Assembly (NCBI RefSeq): GCF_020097155.1
Contig: NZ_CP083691.1
Span: forward strand, 310,001-374,000
DNA length: 64,000 nucleotides
Direction of reading: 5' to 3'
DNA from: Micrococcus porci
GTDB lineage: Bacteria; Actinomycetota; Actinomycetes; Actinomycetales; Micrococcaceae
Shown here: piece by piece, positions 1 through 10,097 of the stretch
How the letters are laid out: each line of letters opens with the position of its first letter
Position numbering within the stretch: the stretch's first letter is position 1
Notes under the pieces: model-generated
Databases searched by the model: none
What the model was told of the DNA's origin: nothing
What the model saw: only the letters and a program-made list of their open reading frames with translations
Translations under genes and position numbers: made by a program

Positions 1-2450
1 GTGTGGGCCTCGGAAAGACGTTCACGGCGTTGGCCGTCATCCAGTACTACGAGAAGCGCAACAAGTCGGTCCTCGTCCTCTGCCCCAAGAAGCTTGCAGA
101 GAACTGGACCACATACAACAACAACTACGTCACCAACCCGTTCGTCGAGGACCGCTTCAACTACGACGTGCTCGCCCACACGGACCTGTCGCGCACGCGC
201 GGCGAGTCTCTGGGTGTGCGGCTGGACCGGATCAACTGGGGCAACTACGACCTGGTGGTGATCGACGAGTCCCACAACTTCCGCAATGCCACCTACGGTG
301 AAGACCGCGACACGCGGTACCAGCGCCTCATGGAGAAGGTGATCCGCGAGGGCGTCCGCACCAAGGTGCTCATGCTCTCGGCGACCCCCGTGAACAACCG
401 GTTCAATGATCTGAAGAATCAGCTCCAGCTGGCCTATGAGGGCGAGGAGGAAAACCTCTCTCAGCATCTGAACCTCTCCACCACGATCGACGGGGTGTTC
501 CGTGGCGCGCAGGCCGCCTTCAACGAGTGGTCCAAGCTCCCGGCTGAGGAGCGCACACCGGGCCGAATCCTCGGGATGCTGGACTTCGACTTCTTCGAGC
601 TGTTGGACGCTGTTACCATCGCGCGCTCGCGCAAACAGATCCAGCGGTTCTACGACACCGCGGCCATCGGGGCGTTCCCCACGCGGCTGCCTCCGCTCTC
701 GCTGCAGGAGCCGCTGTCGGAGGACAAGTCGGTCCCGAGCTACAACGACATCTTCGAGCAGCTCCAGGCGCTCAACCTGGCCGTGTACACGCCGCTCGCG
801 TTCGTCCACGCATCCCGCCGATACAAGTACGAGACGGGCCCAGGCGAAGAGAACACGGACAACTTCCGCTCCGGCCGCGGTCAGGCCGGCCGCGAGACCG
901 GCCTCAAGCGGCTGATGACCGTGAACCTGCTCAAGCGCCTGGAGAGTTCGGTCCACGCCTTCCGCAAGACCCTGGTGTCCATCGAAAGTCAGGTGGACGC
1001 CCTCCACCGCCGCCTCGAGTCCGAGGCCCTTGGCCCGCTGCGCGTCGACGCCCCGGCAGTGGAGGAGGACATCCTCCGCGAGGACGACGACGTCGCCGAG
1101 GCCCTCTTCGCGCTCCCCGGGGACCTGGAACTCGATCTCAACGACGTGGACGTGCTGAGCTGGACGTCTGCGCTCTGGCATGACCGTGAGACGCTGCGTG
1201 AGTTGATCGGGGAGATGGACAAGATCACCCCCGAGCGCGACCTGAAGCTGCAGCGTCTGCGCAGGCTCATTCGGGACAAGGCGACGTCACCCCTGAACGA
1301 GGGCAATCGGAAGGTCCTGGTGTTCTCGGCTTTCGCGGACACAGCCGACTATCTGTATGAGCAGCTGTCCCCCGCCCTCTCTGCGGCCGGCCTGGAGACC
1401 GGGATCATCACGGGTGGCTCCCACAGCGCGCGCAGCACGCTGGACGGAGCCGTGGACTTCCAGACGCTCATGACCCTGTTCTCTCCCGTGTCCAAGAACC
1501 GGTCCGCGCTGATGCCGGAGGAGACGCGCGAGGTGGACGTGCTGATCGGCACGGACGTAATCAGCGAGGGCCAGAACCTGCAGGACTGCGACTTCCTCGT
1601 GAACTATGACATCCACTGGAATCCCGTCCGGATCGTCCAGCGGTTCGGGCGCATCGACCGCATCGGCTCCACGAACGAGCGGATCCAGCTGGTCAACTTC
1701 TGGCCGGACATGGACCTGGATGCCTACATCCAGCTCAAGGACCGGGTGGAGAACCGCATGGTGATGGTGGACGTCACGGGGACGGCGGATGACAACGTGC
1801 TCACCCCCCAGCAGGAGCAGGACGCCGCCTACCGGACCGCGCAGCTCAAGCGCATGCGTGAGGAGGTGGTGGAGCTGGAGGACACCCAGGCGGGGGTGTC
1901 CATCACGGACCTGGGGCTGAACGAGTTCCGCAGCGCGCTGATGGCCTACGTGCGGGAGCACGGGGACCTCACGCGGGCGCCTCGCGGCCTGCACGCAGTG
2001 GTGCCCGCCGACCCCGACGCGGGCCTGCCTGCGGGCGTCATCTTCGCGCTCCACAACCTCCAGGCGGATCCCGCGATGCACCGGGGGAATCGGCTGCATC
2101 CGTATTACCTCGTGTACGTGGGCGAGGACGGCGCCACGGTCCTGGAGCACACGAAGGCGAAGCCGCTCCTGGACCTGCTGCGCTCGGCCGCGGAGAAGCA
2201 GTCGGTGCCGCTGGCCGACGCCGTCCGGGCCTTCAACACCGCCACGGCGGAGGGCACCGACATGGCCGCCTATTCGGCGCTCCTCACGCGCGCCATCGAG
2301 TCTATGGTGGAGGCGGATGAGGAGCAGGACGTCGCGAGCTTGTTCACGGCGGGCCCGACGACGGCGCTCACCTCCGCCATCCGAGGCCTGGAGGACTTCG
2401 AGTTGATCGCGTTCCTGGCGGTGGTGGACACGGCGGGCACCGATGCCTGA
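1..2450 (+). CDS. SNF2/HepA-type helicase, 5' end outside window
   Basis: This is the C-terminal ~815 residues of a superfamily 2 helicase; the frame is open at base 1, so the true start lies upstream. Visible motifs are a Walker A core (GLGKT, visible residues 2-6), a DESHN motif II (88-92), SATP motif III (about 127) and a helicase C domain ending in QRFGRIDRIGS (motif VI), the pattern of SNF2/HepA remodelling ATPases. It presumably translocates on DNA as part of the restriction/defence operon that follows. Its stop overlaps the next gene by 8 bases, so the two are translationally coupled. In relatives I recall, such helicases beside a DUF4391 gene often carry an N-terminal phospholipase-D-type nuclease domain; whether this one does cannot be seen here. 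Confidence 0.85.
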   Translation, partial: VGLGKTFTALAVIQYYEKRNKSVLVLCPKKLAENWTTYNNNYVTNPFVEDRFNYDVLAHTDLSRTRGESLGVRLDRINWGNYDLVVIDESHNFRNATYGEDRDTRYQRLMEKVIREGVRTKVLMLSATPVNNRFNDLKNQLQLAYEGEEENLSQHLNLSTTIDGVFRGAQAAFNEWSKLPAEERTPGRILGMLDFDFFELLDAVTIARSRKQIQRFYDTAAIGAFPTRLPPLSLQEPLSEDKSVPSYNDIFEQLQALNLAVYTPLAFVHASRRYKYETGPGEENTDNFRSGRGQAGRETGLKRLMTVNLLKRLESSVHAFRKTLVSIESQVDALHRRLESEALGPLRVDAPAVEEDILREDDDVAEALFALPGDLELDLNDVDVLSWTSALWHDRETLRELIGEMDKITPERDLKLQRLRRLIRDKATSPLNEGNRKVLVFSAFADTADYLYEQLSPALSAAGLETGIITGGSHSARSTLDGAVDFQTLMTLFSPVSKNRSALMPEETREVDVLIGTDVISEGQNLQDCDFLVNYDIHWNPVRIVQRFGRIDRIGSTNERIQLVNFWPDMDLDAYIQLKDRVENRMVMVDVTGTADDNVLTPQQEQDAAYRTAQLKRMREEVVELEDTQAGVSITDLGLNEFRSALMAYVREHGDLTRAPRGLHAVVPADPDAGLPAGVIFALHNLQADPAMHRGNRLHPYYLVYVGEDGATVLEHTKAKPLLDLLRSAAEKQSVPLADAVRAFNTATAEGTDMAAYSALLTRAIESMVEADEEQDVASLFTAGPTTALTSAIRGLEDFELIAFLAVVDTAGTDA

Positions 2451-3099
2451 CGTCCTGTATGCGTGGCCTTCGGCCGCTCGCGTCGGTCGGCGCGTGCCCA
2501 AGGAGTCCTTGTACGGAGCAGGCCACGTCTCCCCGGCGGTGCGAGAGCTGTTCGTGAGCTCGGTGGACCGGATCACGTGGGACTACAAGCTGGCCGGGGG
2601 GACAATCGGCATCTCCGGCACGCCGGAGGTGCCGGAGATCCAGGTCTTCAGAGTGCGGGCCAAGGGCGACGACGTGCCAGACCAGGTGCTCGCCGCCATT
2701 GACCGGGCGGTACAGCAGCCAGTCTTCTTCGAGGTGACGCGCGGGCTGGACGACGCCGAAGTGCGGTTGGGGGCGACCTACAAGATCGCCGGCTCGGCGC
2801 CGGCCGCCGAGTACGCCCGCACCGCCTGGCTGCCGGCGTGCGCGCCGCGCCGCCCGATCCCCACCGGGGTGGACATGGCTCAGGTGTACGCACAGGTCCT
2901 CCGGCCTCTGCTGGGCGTACGCATGGAACCCGGGGAACGGCCGCAGGCGATCGCGGCACGACTGGTGGCGCTGCGGGAGCTGGAACGGCGGCATGCAGCC
3001 GTGGCGAGCAGGCACAGACGAGAACGGCAGTTCAACCGCAAGGTGGAGCTGCGCAAGGAACTCAAGGGGATCGAGCAGGAGATGGAGCAGTGGAGATGA
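2443..3099 (+). CDS. DUF4391 family protein
   Basis: A 218-residue protein matching the DUF4391 pattern: an early VPKESLY segment, then ELF..SVDRITWDYKL, a PEIQVFRV strand, and AAIDRAVQQPVFFEV. The family is found beside helicases and type III-like methyltransferases; its biochemical role is unknown to me. The C-terminus (about residue 175 onward) is Arg/Glu/Lys-rich and probably a coiled coil. The ATG lies inside the end of the helicase gene, and the stop overlaps the methyltransferase start as ATGA, so it is made as part of a tightly coupled operon. Family assignment is from recalled sequence pattern. Confidence 0.75.
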   Translation: MPDVLYAWPSAARVGRRVPKESLYGAGHVSPAVRELFVSSVDRITWDYKLAGGTIGISGTPEVPEIQVFRVRAKGDDVPDQVLAAIDRAVQQPVFFEVTRGLDDAEVRLGATYKIAGSAPAAEYARTAWLPACAPRRPIPTGVDMAQVYAQVLRPLLGVRMEPGERPQAIAARLVALRELERRHAAVASRHRRERQFNRKVELRKELKGIEQEMEQWR

Positions 3100-5069
3100 G
3101 CATGGACAAACTGCGGGGCACGTCCCCAGACCTGACCCAGGATAACGTGGCCCGTCTTGCGGAGCTGTTCCCCACGGTGGTCACGGAGGCCCGAGACGAG
3201 GATGGCCAGGTCACCCGTGCCGTGGACTTCGACCTGTTGCGTCAGGAGCTCTCCGATCACGTGGTGGAGGGCCCGCAGGAGCGGTATCACCTGGACTGGC
3301 CGGGCAAGCGCGCGGCGGCGTTCGCGGCGAACGCCCCGACTACGGCCACCCTGCGGCCGGACCGTGAGGAGTCCGTGGACTTCGACACCACGAAGAATGT
3401 GTTCATCGAGGGCGACAACCTCGAGGTGCTCAAGGTGCTGCAGGAGTCCTACCTGGGCAAGGTCAAGATGATCTACATCGACCCCCCGTACAACACGGGC
3501 AACGACTTCGTGTACGCGGACGACTTCGCAGAGTCGACCGCGGACTACCTTCAGCGCTCAGGCGAAATCGACGACGACGGGGCGCGCCTGCGAGCGAACC
3601 CGGAGACCAACGGCCGCTTCCACAGCGACTGGCTGAGCATGATGTACCCGCGGCTGAAGCTGGCGAGGAACCTGCTCACCGAAGACGGAGCGATTCTTGC
3701 GAGCATCGGGGAGAGAGAAGTTTCCAACCTCCGTGCAATCCTAAATGAGCTTTTTGGTGAGACAAACTTTGTGGGAGAACTGGTTTGGGAGAAGAAGAAG
3801 AAGGGGGCATTTCTGTCCTCCCATGTGACAAATGTCAAGGAGTATATCCTCGTGTTCTGCAGGGACCGGAGCTCGTTCGGTGGATTGATCGGGGAGGTCA
3901 CTCACGCGGCAGAAACATATCCGGTCATCAAGAGCACGAACAGTCGAGGGATCCGCACTATTCCGGCGGGAATTGCATCCAACTATAGCGAAAGAGACCA
4001 TGAGGTTGGCGCGGGAACACGTCTCACTTCTGGAAATATGGAGATGATCCTCCTTAGTGACCTGATTATCCGCGACGGGCGCCTGGCCCATGACGTTGAG
4101 GTGGAGAGCAATTGGATCTACTCGCAGACACTGATTGACCAGTTCTCGCTTTCAGGGGACCTCTATATAACGCGTGACCTATATATACGCCGCCATGTTC
4201 GCGAGCCTCGCACCAAGATGCTCAAGGACCTGCTAATGATGCGCGGGGAGAGCACATCGGGCTCAACGTTCACACTGGAACCATCGCTTCATAGCGATGG
4301 GTGGGGAACTAATGAAGATGCATTTGGCGAGCTCCACAGTATTCTTGGTGAGCAGAATCTCATGGACTTCCCAAAACCATCGAAGCTCATAGCAAAACTA
4401 ATCCGCAGTGTAACCTGGGCCGATTCCGATGCAATCATCCTGGACTTCTTCGCGGGCTCCGGGACGACCGGACAAGCTGTCACCCAGCTGAATGCCGCCG
4501 ACGGTGGCCGCCGTCAATATCTTCTGGTGCAGCTCAACGAGGCTGCTGAAGAGTCATCTGCATTGCGACGGGCAGGATTCTCGTCGATATCGGCCCTGTC
4601 CCGTGAACGGCTCCGCCGGTCCGCGGCCGCCGTTCGCGAGACCTCGGGCACCGAGAGACTGGACCTCGGCTTCCGCGCCTTCCGCCTCGACGCCTCGCCC
4701 TTCGTCGAGCGGAATCACTCCGCGGACAGCATCACGCCGGACATGCTTGCCGAACTGGAGAACCCCGTGCTCGCGGACCGGAGCCCGGAGGACCTCCTCA
4801 CCCACGTTCTCCTGGCCTGGGGACTCGACCTCTCCGCCACCATCGAGACCGTCTCCCTCGCCGGCGAGGAGGTGTACGACGTCGAGGACGGCGCACTGCT
4901 CGCAGCCCTGGGGTCCACCGTGTCCGACGAGCTCGCCCACGCGATGGCAGAACGGCATCCGGACCGTGCTCTGTTCCTGGACTCCGGCTTCGTCTCAGAC
5001 GCGGCCCGGATCAACGTGGAGCAGATCTTCCGCGAGGTCTCCCCTGGTACGGACGTCAAGGTGCTGTGA
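3096..5069 (+). CDS. Type III-like site-specific adenine DNA methyltransferase (Mod)
   Basis: A 657-residue N6-adenine methyltransferase of the beta class, in which the catalytic DPPY motif (residues 129-132, in IDPPYNTGND) precedes the AdoMet-binding FAGSG (452-456). The long insert between them is the target recognition domain. I chose the ATG at 3096, overlapping the DUF4391 stop as ATGA; the frame is open further upstream but that stretch is Arg-rich shadow coding. Bases 3720-4440 are clearly less GC-rich than the flanks, suggesting the recognition domain was exchanged by recombination. The gene probably protects host DNA and, with the Res-like gene downstream, forms a type III-like restriction system. 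Confidence 0.9.
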   Translation: MSMDKLRGTSPDLTQDNVARLAELFPTVVTEARDEDGQVTRAVDFDLLRQELSDHVVEGPQERYHLDWPGKRAAAFAANAPTTATLRPDREESVDFDTTKNVFIEGDNLEVLKVLQESYLGKVKMIYIDPPYNTGNDFVYADDFAESTADYLQRSGEIDDDGARLRANPETNGRFHSDWLSMMYPRLKLARNLLTEDGAILASIGEREVSNLRAILNELFGETNFVGELVWEKKKKGAFLSSHVTNVKEYILVFCRDRSSFGGLIGEVTHAAETYPVIKSTNSRGIRTIPAGIASNYSERDHEVGAGTRLTSGNMEMILLSDLIIRDGRLAHDVEVESNWIYSQTLIDQFSLSGDLYITRDLYIRRHVREPRTKMLKDLLMMRGESTSGSTFTLEPSLHSDGWGTNEDAFGELHSILGEQNLMDFPKPSKLIAKLIRSVTWADSDAIILDFFAGSGTTGQAVTQLNAADGGRRQYLLVQLNEAAEESSALRRAGFSSISALSRERLRRSAAAVRETSGTERLDLGFRAFRLDASPFVERNHSADSITPDMLAELENPVLADRSPEDLLTHVLLAWGLDLSATIETVSLAGEEVYDVEDGALLAALGSTVSDELAHAMAERHPDRALFLDSGFVSDAARINVEQIFREVSPGTDVKVL

Positions 5070-6763
5070 TGTCATCCCCGGAACGAGCCGGTGCCGGGAC
5101 GGCCAACGGCACCGCTGACGCACTGCTTGATCGACTGCTTCACGAATGGGAGCACGAGACGGCCGAGTTCAAGACAGCGGAAACCAAGTACGATCGCGAC
5201 AAGCTCGGCAAATACGTCTCCGCACTGAGCAACGAAGCGCGTCTTCGTGACTGCTCTGCCGGCTGGTTCGTCCTGGGAGTGGATAACACACGCACCGTCG
5301 TCGGGACCGCAGCGTTCTCTCGGGAGGGGCAACTCCTCGAACTCTCACGGCGAGTGGCAGAGGGCATCGACCAGAACCTGACCGTTCGACAGATCCATGA
5401 AGTCGAGCGCGCAGGCAAGCGCGTGCTGATCTTGGAAATCCCCCCTGCTCCAAGGGGAATGCCGGTGTCGTGGCAGGGGCACTTCTATGCCCGCAATGGC
5501 GAGAGCCTGGGCTCTCTCTCACTGGACAAGCTGGATGAAATCCGCGAGGCCTCCCACCAGCCGGATTGGACCAACACCCTGATCCCCTCCGCTCGTTTGG
5601 AAGATCTGGACCCGGATGCCGTCGCTCGGGCACGCCAGGGATTCCACGAACGCCATTCAAGGATCCCCGTCGAGGAAGTGGAAAGCTGGAGCGATCACGA
5701 GTTCCTCGAACGCGCCCGGCTCATGCGATTGGGTCAGTTGACCCGTGCCGCGGTCCTCCTGCTCGGGGGCCCCACGGCCGCCAGCCTCCTGGAAGACCAC
5801 CCCGGACAGCTCACCTGGCAGCTGAAGGGCGAGCAGGAAGCATACGAGCACTTCTATCCGCCGTTGCTCCTCAGCGTCGGCGACCTGGCCACGCGGATCC
5901 GCAATGTGAAGCTCCGTCTGATGCCGCCCGACGAACTGATCTATCGAGAGGTCGGCAAGTACGAGGACACCAGCATCCTCGAGGCCCTGTACAACGCCGT
6001 CGCTCACCAGGACTACCGACGCCACTCACGGATCCTCGTCGTCGAGCACCCCGACCGACTCGAGATCACCAGCGTGGGAGAGTTCTTCGCCGGCGCGCCC
6101 GAGGACTACCTGGTCGACGCGCAGCCTCCTCGGGCATACCGAAATCCGGCCCTCGTCCAGGCGATGCAGACCCTCAACCTCGTCGATCAGATGGGCTACG
6201 GCATCCACCGTATGGTGAGCGCCCAGATGCGGCGCTTCATGCCGCTGCCGGACTACGATCTCACGCGAATCGGTGAAGTCACGCTGACGCTCCACGGCGC
6301 CGTGATCGACGAACGCTTCTCTCAACTGCTGATGGCACGTCGAGACCTGCCGTTCGAGAGCGTCCTGGCCCTGGATCGAGTGCAGAAGGGGCTGGCGATC
6401 ACCGCAGAAGCGGCTTCACACTTGCGCCGTCAGGGACTCGTGGAGGGGAAACGTCCGCGCTTGAGGATTTCCCCGAGTGTCGCTGCCGAGACCCAGGACA
6501 TGGCGGCCTACGTCCGGACGCGGCCTCAGTCGGATGCCCACTACACGCGGTTGTTGATCGACTATCTGACAGCGAACGGCGGGTCAGACCGCAAGGGCAT
6601 CGACGCTCTGCTGTCGCCACTGCTGAATCAGGCCCTCGATGAGAACCAGACCCGGAACAAGATCTCCAACCTCCTGGCCAAGCTACGGAGACAGGGCAGG
6701 ATCAAGAACATCGGGTCACGCCCCCAGCCACACTGGACCGTCGTCGGGGAGGCCGGGCCATAG
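5069..6763 (+). CDS. AlbA_2 (Schlafen-type) ATP-binding regulator-like protein
   Basis: About 564 residues of the COG2865 type: an N-terminal AlbA_2/divergent-AAA (Schlafen-like) domain (EFKTAETKYDRDKLGKYVSA, then FVLGVD), a central GHKL-ATPase-like segment (LYNAVAHQDYRRHSRILV, then DRLEITSVGEFF and GYGIHRM), and a C-terminal region with winged-helix character. These proteins are usually annotated as transcriptional regulators, but inside defence operons they may be effectors or sensors. The start overlaps the methyltransferase stop as TGATG; a GTG three bases upstream is an alternative. A 175-base gap separates it from the Res gene. Confidence 0.75.
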   Translation: MSSPERAGAGTANGTADALLDRLLHEWEHETAEFKTAETKYDRDKLGKYVSALSNEARLRDCSAGWFVLGVDNTRTVVGTAAFSREGQLLELSRRVAEGIDQNLTVRQIHEVERAGKRVLILEIPPAPRGMPVSWQGHFYARNGESLGSLSLDKLDEIREASHQPDWTNTLIPSARLEDLDPDAVARARQGFHERHSRIPVEEVESWSDHEFLERARLMRLGQLTRAAVLLLGGPTAASLLEDHPGQLTWQLKGEQEAYEHFYPPLLLSVGDLATRIRNVKLRLMPPDELIYREVGKYEDTSILEALYNAVAHQDYRRHSRILVVEHPDRLEITSVGEFFAGAPEDYLVDAQPPRAYRNPALVQAMQTLNLVDQMGYGIHRMVSAQMRRFMPLPDYDLTRIGEVTLTLHGAVIDERFSQLLMARRDLPFESVLALDRVQKGLAITAEAASHLRRQGLVEGKRPRLRISPSVAAETQDMAAYVRTRPQSDAHYTRLLIDYLTANGGSDRKGIDALLSPLLNQALDENQTRNKISNLLAKLRRQGRIKNIGSRPQPHWTVVGEAGP

Positions 6764-6803
6764 CAGTTCGACCACCGACCGGCCCGACGAGCATCGACGC
6801 CAA

Positions 6804-6829
6804 GCTATCTATCGCTATCCATGGCTATC
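6804..6829 (+). promoter_or_regulatory. Three GCTATC direct repeats at 10-base spacing
   Basis: GCTATC occurs at 6804, 6814 and 6824, exactly one helical turn apart, in the 175-base gap (6764-6938) before the Res gene. Three phased half-sites on one face of DNA look like an operator or cooperative regulator site. This is pattern only; no regulator can be assigned. Confidence 0.35.
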
Positions 6830-6938
6830 CAAGGGACCGGCGCACGGATCGCCCCGATTCTCCGCCAGGTTCCGCGGCAGCCGGTCAACGATGCCTTAGA
6901 TATCCACAGCCTCCCGTACGCATGGAAGGGGTCTCCGC

Positions 6939-9900
6939 ATGAAACTCCAGTTCTCCACGAAGCAGTACCAGACGGACGCCGTCGCCTCCGTCGTCGACGT
7001 CTTCTCCGGCCAGCCCCGGGATCCCGGTCCCCAGTACCAGATCGATCCCGGCCGTCGAGCGTCCACGGGTGAGGACGCAGCCGTCGCGCTCACCGGATAC
7101 AGGAACGCAGAGATCGCCCTGTCCTTATCCGCCCTGCTCGAGGGCATCCAGCGGGTGCAGCGCGCGCAGAACCTCCCGGTCTCCACCAGGCTCGCCACGT
7201 CGGCGGCCGCCCCGGGGCGGCCCAACCTGGACGTGGAGATGGAGACGGGCACCGGCAAGACCTACGTCTACATCAAGACCATGATGGAGATGCACCGGCG
7301 GTACGGCTGGACCAAGTTCATCGTCGTCGTCCCCTCCGTGGCCATCCGAGAAGGTGTGAAGAAGACCTTCGACATCACCGCCCAGCACTTCCAGCAGGAG
7401 TACGGCACCCGGCCCCAGACCTTCGTGTACGACTCCAGCCGGCTGCACGAGATCGAGGCGTTCAGCTCCAACGGCGGCGTGCAGGTGATGATCATCAACA
7501 TCCAGGCGTTCAACTCCAGCAGCAAGGACAACCGCCGGATCTACGACGTCCTGGACGACTTCCAGTCACGCCGGCCCATCGACGTGATCTCCGCGAACCG
7601 CCCCATCGTGATCATCGATGAGCCCCAGAAGATCGGCGCAGCGAAGTCCCTCTCCTCGCTCGCGAACTTCAACGCGCTCATGGTGCTGCGATACTCCGCC
7701 ACCCACGAGGTGGACCATGACAAGGTGCACCGGCTCGATGCCCTGGACGCCTTCAACCAGAAGCTCGTGAAGCGCATCGAGGTGCGGGGCCTCACCGTGC
7801 GGGGCCTGTCCGGCACCACCGCATACTTGCACGTCTCGGACATCGAGGTCCGGCAGGGCAAGAACCCCCGAGCCCGCGTGGAGACCGAGATGCAGTCTGC
7901 GGCCGGGACCATCCGTCGCAAGCTCGCCTGGGTCACCAAGGGAACCAGCTTGCATGACCTGTCGGGTGGGTTGGAGGCCTACCAGGGACTGACAGTGGTG
8001 GACGTGGACGCCCGCCGGAACGTCGTCGAACTGAGCAACGGCGACCTGATCGAATCCGGGCAGCTCGCCGACCACGACGTCACCGAGGACACCAAGCGGC
8101 GCATCCAGATCCGAGAGGTGATCTCCGCCCACTTCCACCGCGAGCGCGAGATGTTCCGCCGAGGCATCAAGGTCCTCTCGCTGTTCTTCATCGACGAGGT
8201 GGCGAAGTACCGCGACTACGACCGCGAGGACACCCTCGGCGACTATGCCCGCATGTTCGAGGAGGAGTACGTGGAGGCCAGGGACGCGGTGCTGGGTGAG
8301 CTCGAAACGGAGGACGACGCCGCCTATCGGGACTATCTCCGCCGCGACGAGGTCTCGGCCGTGCACGAGGGCTACTTCTCCGTGGACAATAAATCCCGCC
8401 GCATGGTGGACGGCAAGGTCGCCGGCCGCGGCGACGAGAAGGGTCAGTCCACGGACACGGACGCCTACGACCTGATCCTGCGGGACAAGGAGCGACTGCT
8501 CTCTCTCAAGGAACCCGTGCGCTTCGTCTTCTCCCACTCAGCCTTGCGCGAGGGCTGGGACAATCCCAATGTCTTCACCATGGGCATGCTCAAGCGCAGC
8601 GACAACGAGGTCTCCCGCCGTCAGGAGATCGGCCGCGGGCTCCGCCTCGCCGTGGACCAGCACGGCGTGCGCATGGACGACCCCGCCACAGTCCACGAGA
8701 TCAACCGACTCACCGTGGTCACGGACGAGTCCTACACCGACTTCGTGACGGGCCTGCAGACGGAGATCGCCAAGTCCCTGAAGGGCCGGCCGCGCAAGGC
8801 CTCCGTCGCCTACCTGACTGGCAAGACGCTGACCACGCACGAGGGTGAGATCCTCACCCTCAACAAGGAGATGGCGGAACTCCTGCACCGGCATCTGATC
8901 CGCAACGGCTACGTGGACGACGACGACCTCCTCACCCAGCAGTACCTCAACGAGCGTGAGGCAGGGACCCTCGCCATGCCGTCGAACGAGAAGCTGCTGG
9001 GCGTCGTCGACTTCTGCTGGCCGCTGCTGGACGCCCTCCACACGGGCGTGGACATCGTGGAGCCCAGCCGTGCCATGAAGCGACTGCCCGTGAACCGGCA
9101 CAACCTGGAACGGCAGGAGTTCCAGCGACTGTGGGAACGCATCAACCGCAAGGCCGTCTACCGCGTGCAGTTCGACTCGGAAGAGCTGGTACAGAAGGCC
9201 GTCACCGCACTGGACGAGAAGCTCCGCGTCACCGGCCTGACCTACACCGTGGAGACCGGCGTGCAAGGCGAGGACCTTGAGGCGGAGCATTTCCGCAGCG
9301 GTCAGGGCTTCACCTCGAGCGCCATCACCACCCAGAAGGAGAGCGCCACCTCCGGGTCCCGCGTCCGGTACGACCTGCTCGGGGAGATCGCCGAACGCAC
9401 CACCCTGACGCGACGGACGGTCAGCGCGATCCTGCGCGGGATCCGGCCGGACACCTTCGCGGCCTTCCCCAAGAACCCCGAGCAGTTCCTCACCGAGGCC
9501 GGGAAGCTCATCAACGAGCAGAAGGCTGCCATGGTGATCGAGCATCTGGCGTACAGCCCGCTTGAGGACACCTACGACATCTCCGTCTTCTCCGAAAACC
9601 AGACCAGCCAGGACTTCACGCTTGCGAGCGAGAAGCTCGAGAAGCACGTCTACGACTACGTGGTCACGGACTCGGATGTGGAGAAGCGGTTCGTCACCCA
9701 GTTGGACGCCAGCACGGAAGTCGCCGTCTATGCCAAGCTGCCAGGCGGATTCACGATCCCCACGCCTGTGGGCGACTACAACCCGGACTGGGCGATCGCC
9801 TTCGACGAGGAAGACACGCACGTACGTCACGTGTACTTCGTGGCCGAGACGAAGGGCACGTCGAGCTCGTTCGAGCTGCGCGGCATGGAGGACGCCAAGA

Positions 9901-10013
9901 TCAGGTGCGCGCGGAAGTTCTTCGACGCACTGAACCGCAAGAACGCCGGGGACGTGCGGTACGACGTCGTGACGGATTACAACGGGCTGATGGATCTGGT
10001 GAAAGGGGCTTGA
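6939..10013 (+). CDS. Type III-like restriction subunit (Res): DEAD/DEAH helicase-nuclease
   Basis: A 1024-residue Res-type protein. Walker A is ETGTGKT (residues 102-108), motif II is DEPQ (227-230), and a helicase C domain carries EIGRGLRLAV (motif VI). A C-terminal PD-(D/E)XK nuclease is visible: NPD with the acidic residue at 950, followed by ETK at 970-972. All elements expected for ATP-dependent cleavage are therefore present. It would partner the Mod-like methyltransferase upstream. The ATG at 6939 is in a good position after the gap; an upstream promoter or operator is likely because this is the largest gap inside the operon. Confidence 0.88.
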   Translation: MKLQFSTKQYQTDAVASVVDVFSGQPRDPGPQYQIDPGRRASTGEDAAVALTGYRNAEIALSLSALLEGIQRVQRAQNLPVSTRLATSAAAPGRPNLDVEMETGTGKTYVYIKTMMEMHRRYGWTKFIVVVPSVAIREGVKKTFDITAQHFQQEYGTRPQTFVYDSSRLHEIEAFSSNGGVQVMIINIQAFNSSSKDNRRIYDVLDDFQSRRPIDVISANRPIVIIDEPQKIGAAKSLSSLANFNALMVLRYSATHEVDHDKVHRLDALDAFNQKLVKRIEVRGLTVRGLSGTTAYLHVSDIEVRQGKNPRARVETEMQSAAGTIRRKLAWVTKGTSLHDLSGGLEAYQGLTVVDVDARRNVVELSNGDLIESGQLADHDVTEDTKRRIQIREVISAHFHREREMFRRGIKVLSLFFIDEVAKYRDYDREDTLGDYARMFEEEYVEARDAVLGELETEDDAAYRDYLRRDEVSAVHEGYFSVDNKSRRMVDGKVAGRGDEKGQSTDTDAYDLILRDKERLLSLKEPVRFVFSHSALREGWDNPNVFTMGMLKRSDNEVSRRQEIGRGLRLAVDQHGVRMDDPATVHEINRLTVVTDESYTDFVTGLQTEIAKSLKGRPRKASVAYLTGKTLTTHEGEILTLNKEMAELLHRHLIRNGYVDDDDLLTQQYLNEREAGTLAMPSNEKLLGVVDFCWPLLDALHTGVDIVEPSRAMKRLPVNRHNLERQEFQRLWERINRKAVYRVQFDSEELVQKAVTALDEKLRVTGLTYTVETGVQGEDLEAEHFRSGQGFTSSAITTQKESATSGSRVRYDLLGEIAERTTLTRRTVSAILRGIRPDTFAAFPKNPEQFLTEAGKLINEQKAAMVIEHLAYSPLEDTYDISVFSENQTSQDFTLASEKLEKHVYDYVVTDSDVEKRFVTQLDASTEVAVYAKLPGGFTIPTPVGDYNPDWAIAFDEEDTHVRHVYFVAETKGTSSSFELRGMEDAKIRCARKFFDALNRKNAGDVRYDVVTDYNGLMDLVKGA

Positions 10014-10097
10014 GGGGCGAAGGGCATACCTTAACGTGTCCCACGTATGTGCTGTGCTTCATCCCGTCCATGCTTCCCGCGTCGAAAGGTCTGACCC

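Noticed and set aside
1287-2576. Long minus-strand ORF of 429 codons opposite the helicase gene
   Set aside because: His/Arg/Leu-rich composition, no domain, and exactly antisense to a clear helicase; typical GC-rich shadow frame. Many similar long antisense frames (for example 8538-9830, 15276-17054, 53378-56113) were rejected for the same reason.
2838-3095. Upstream extension of the methyltransferase frame
   Set aside because: The extra 86 codons are Arg/Gly/Thr-rich and overlap DUF4391 coding; the ATGA overlap at 3096 is the better start.
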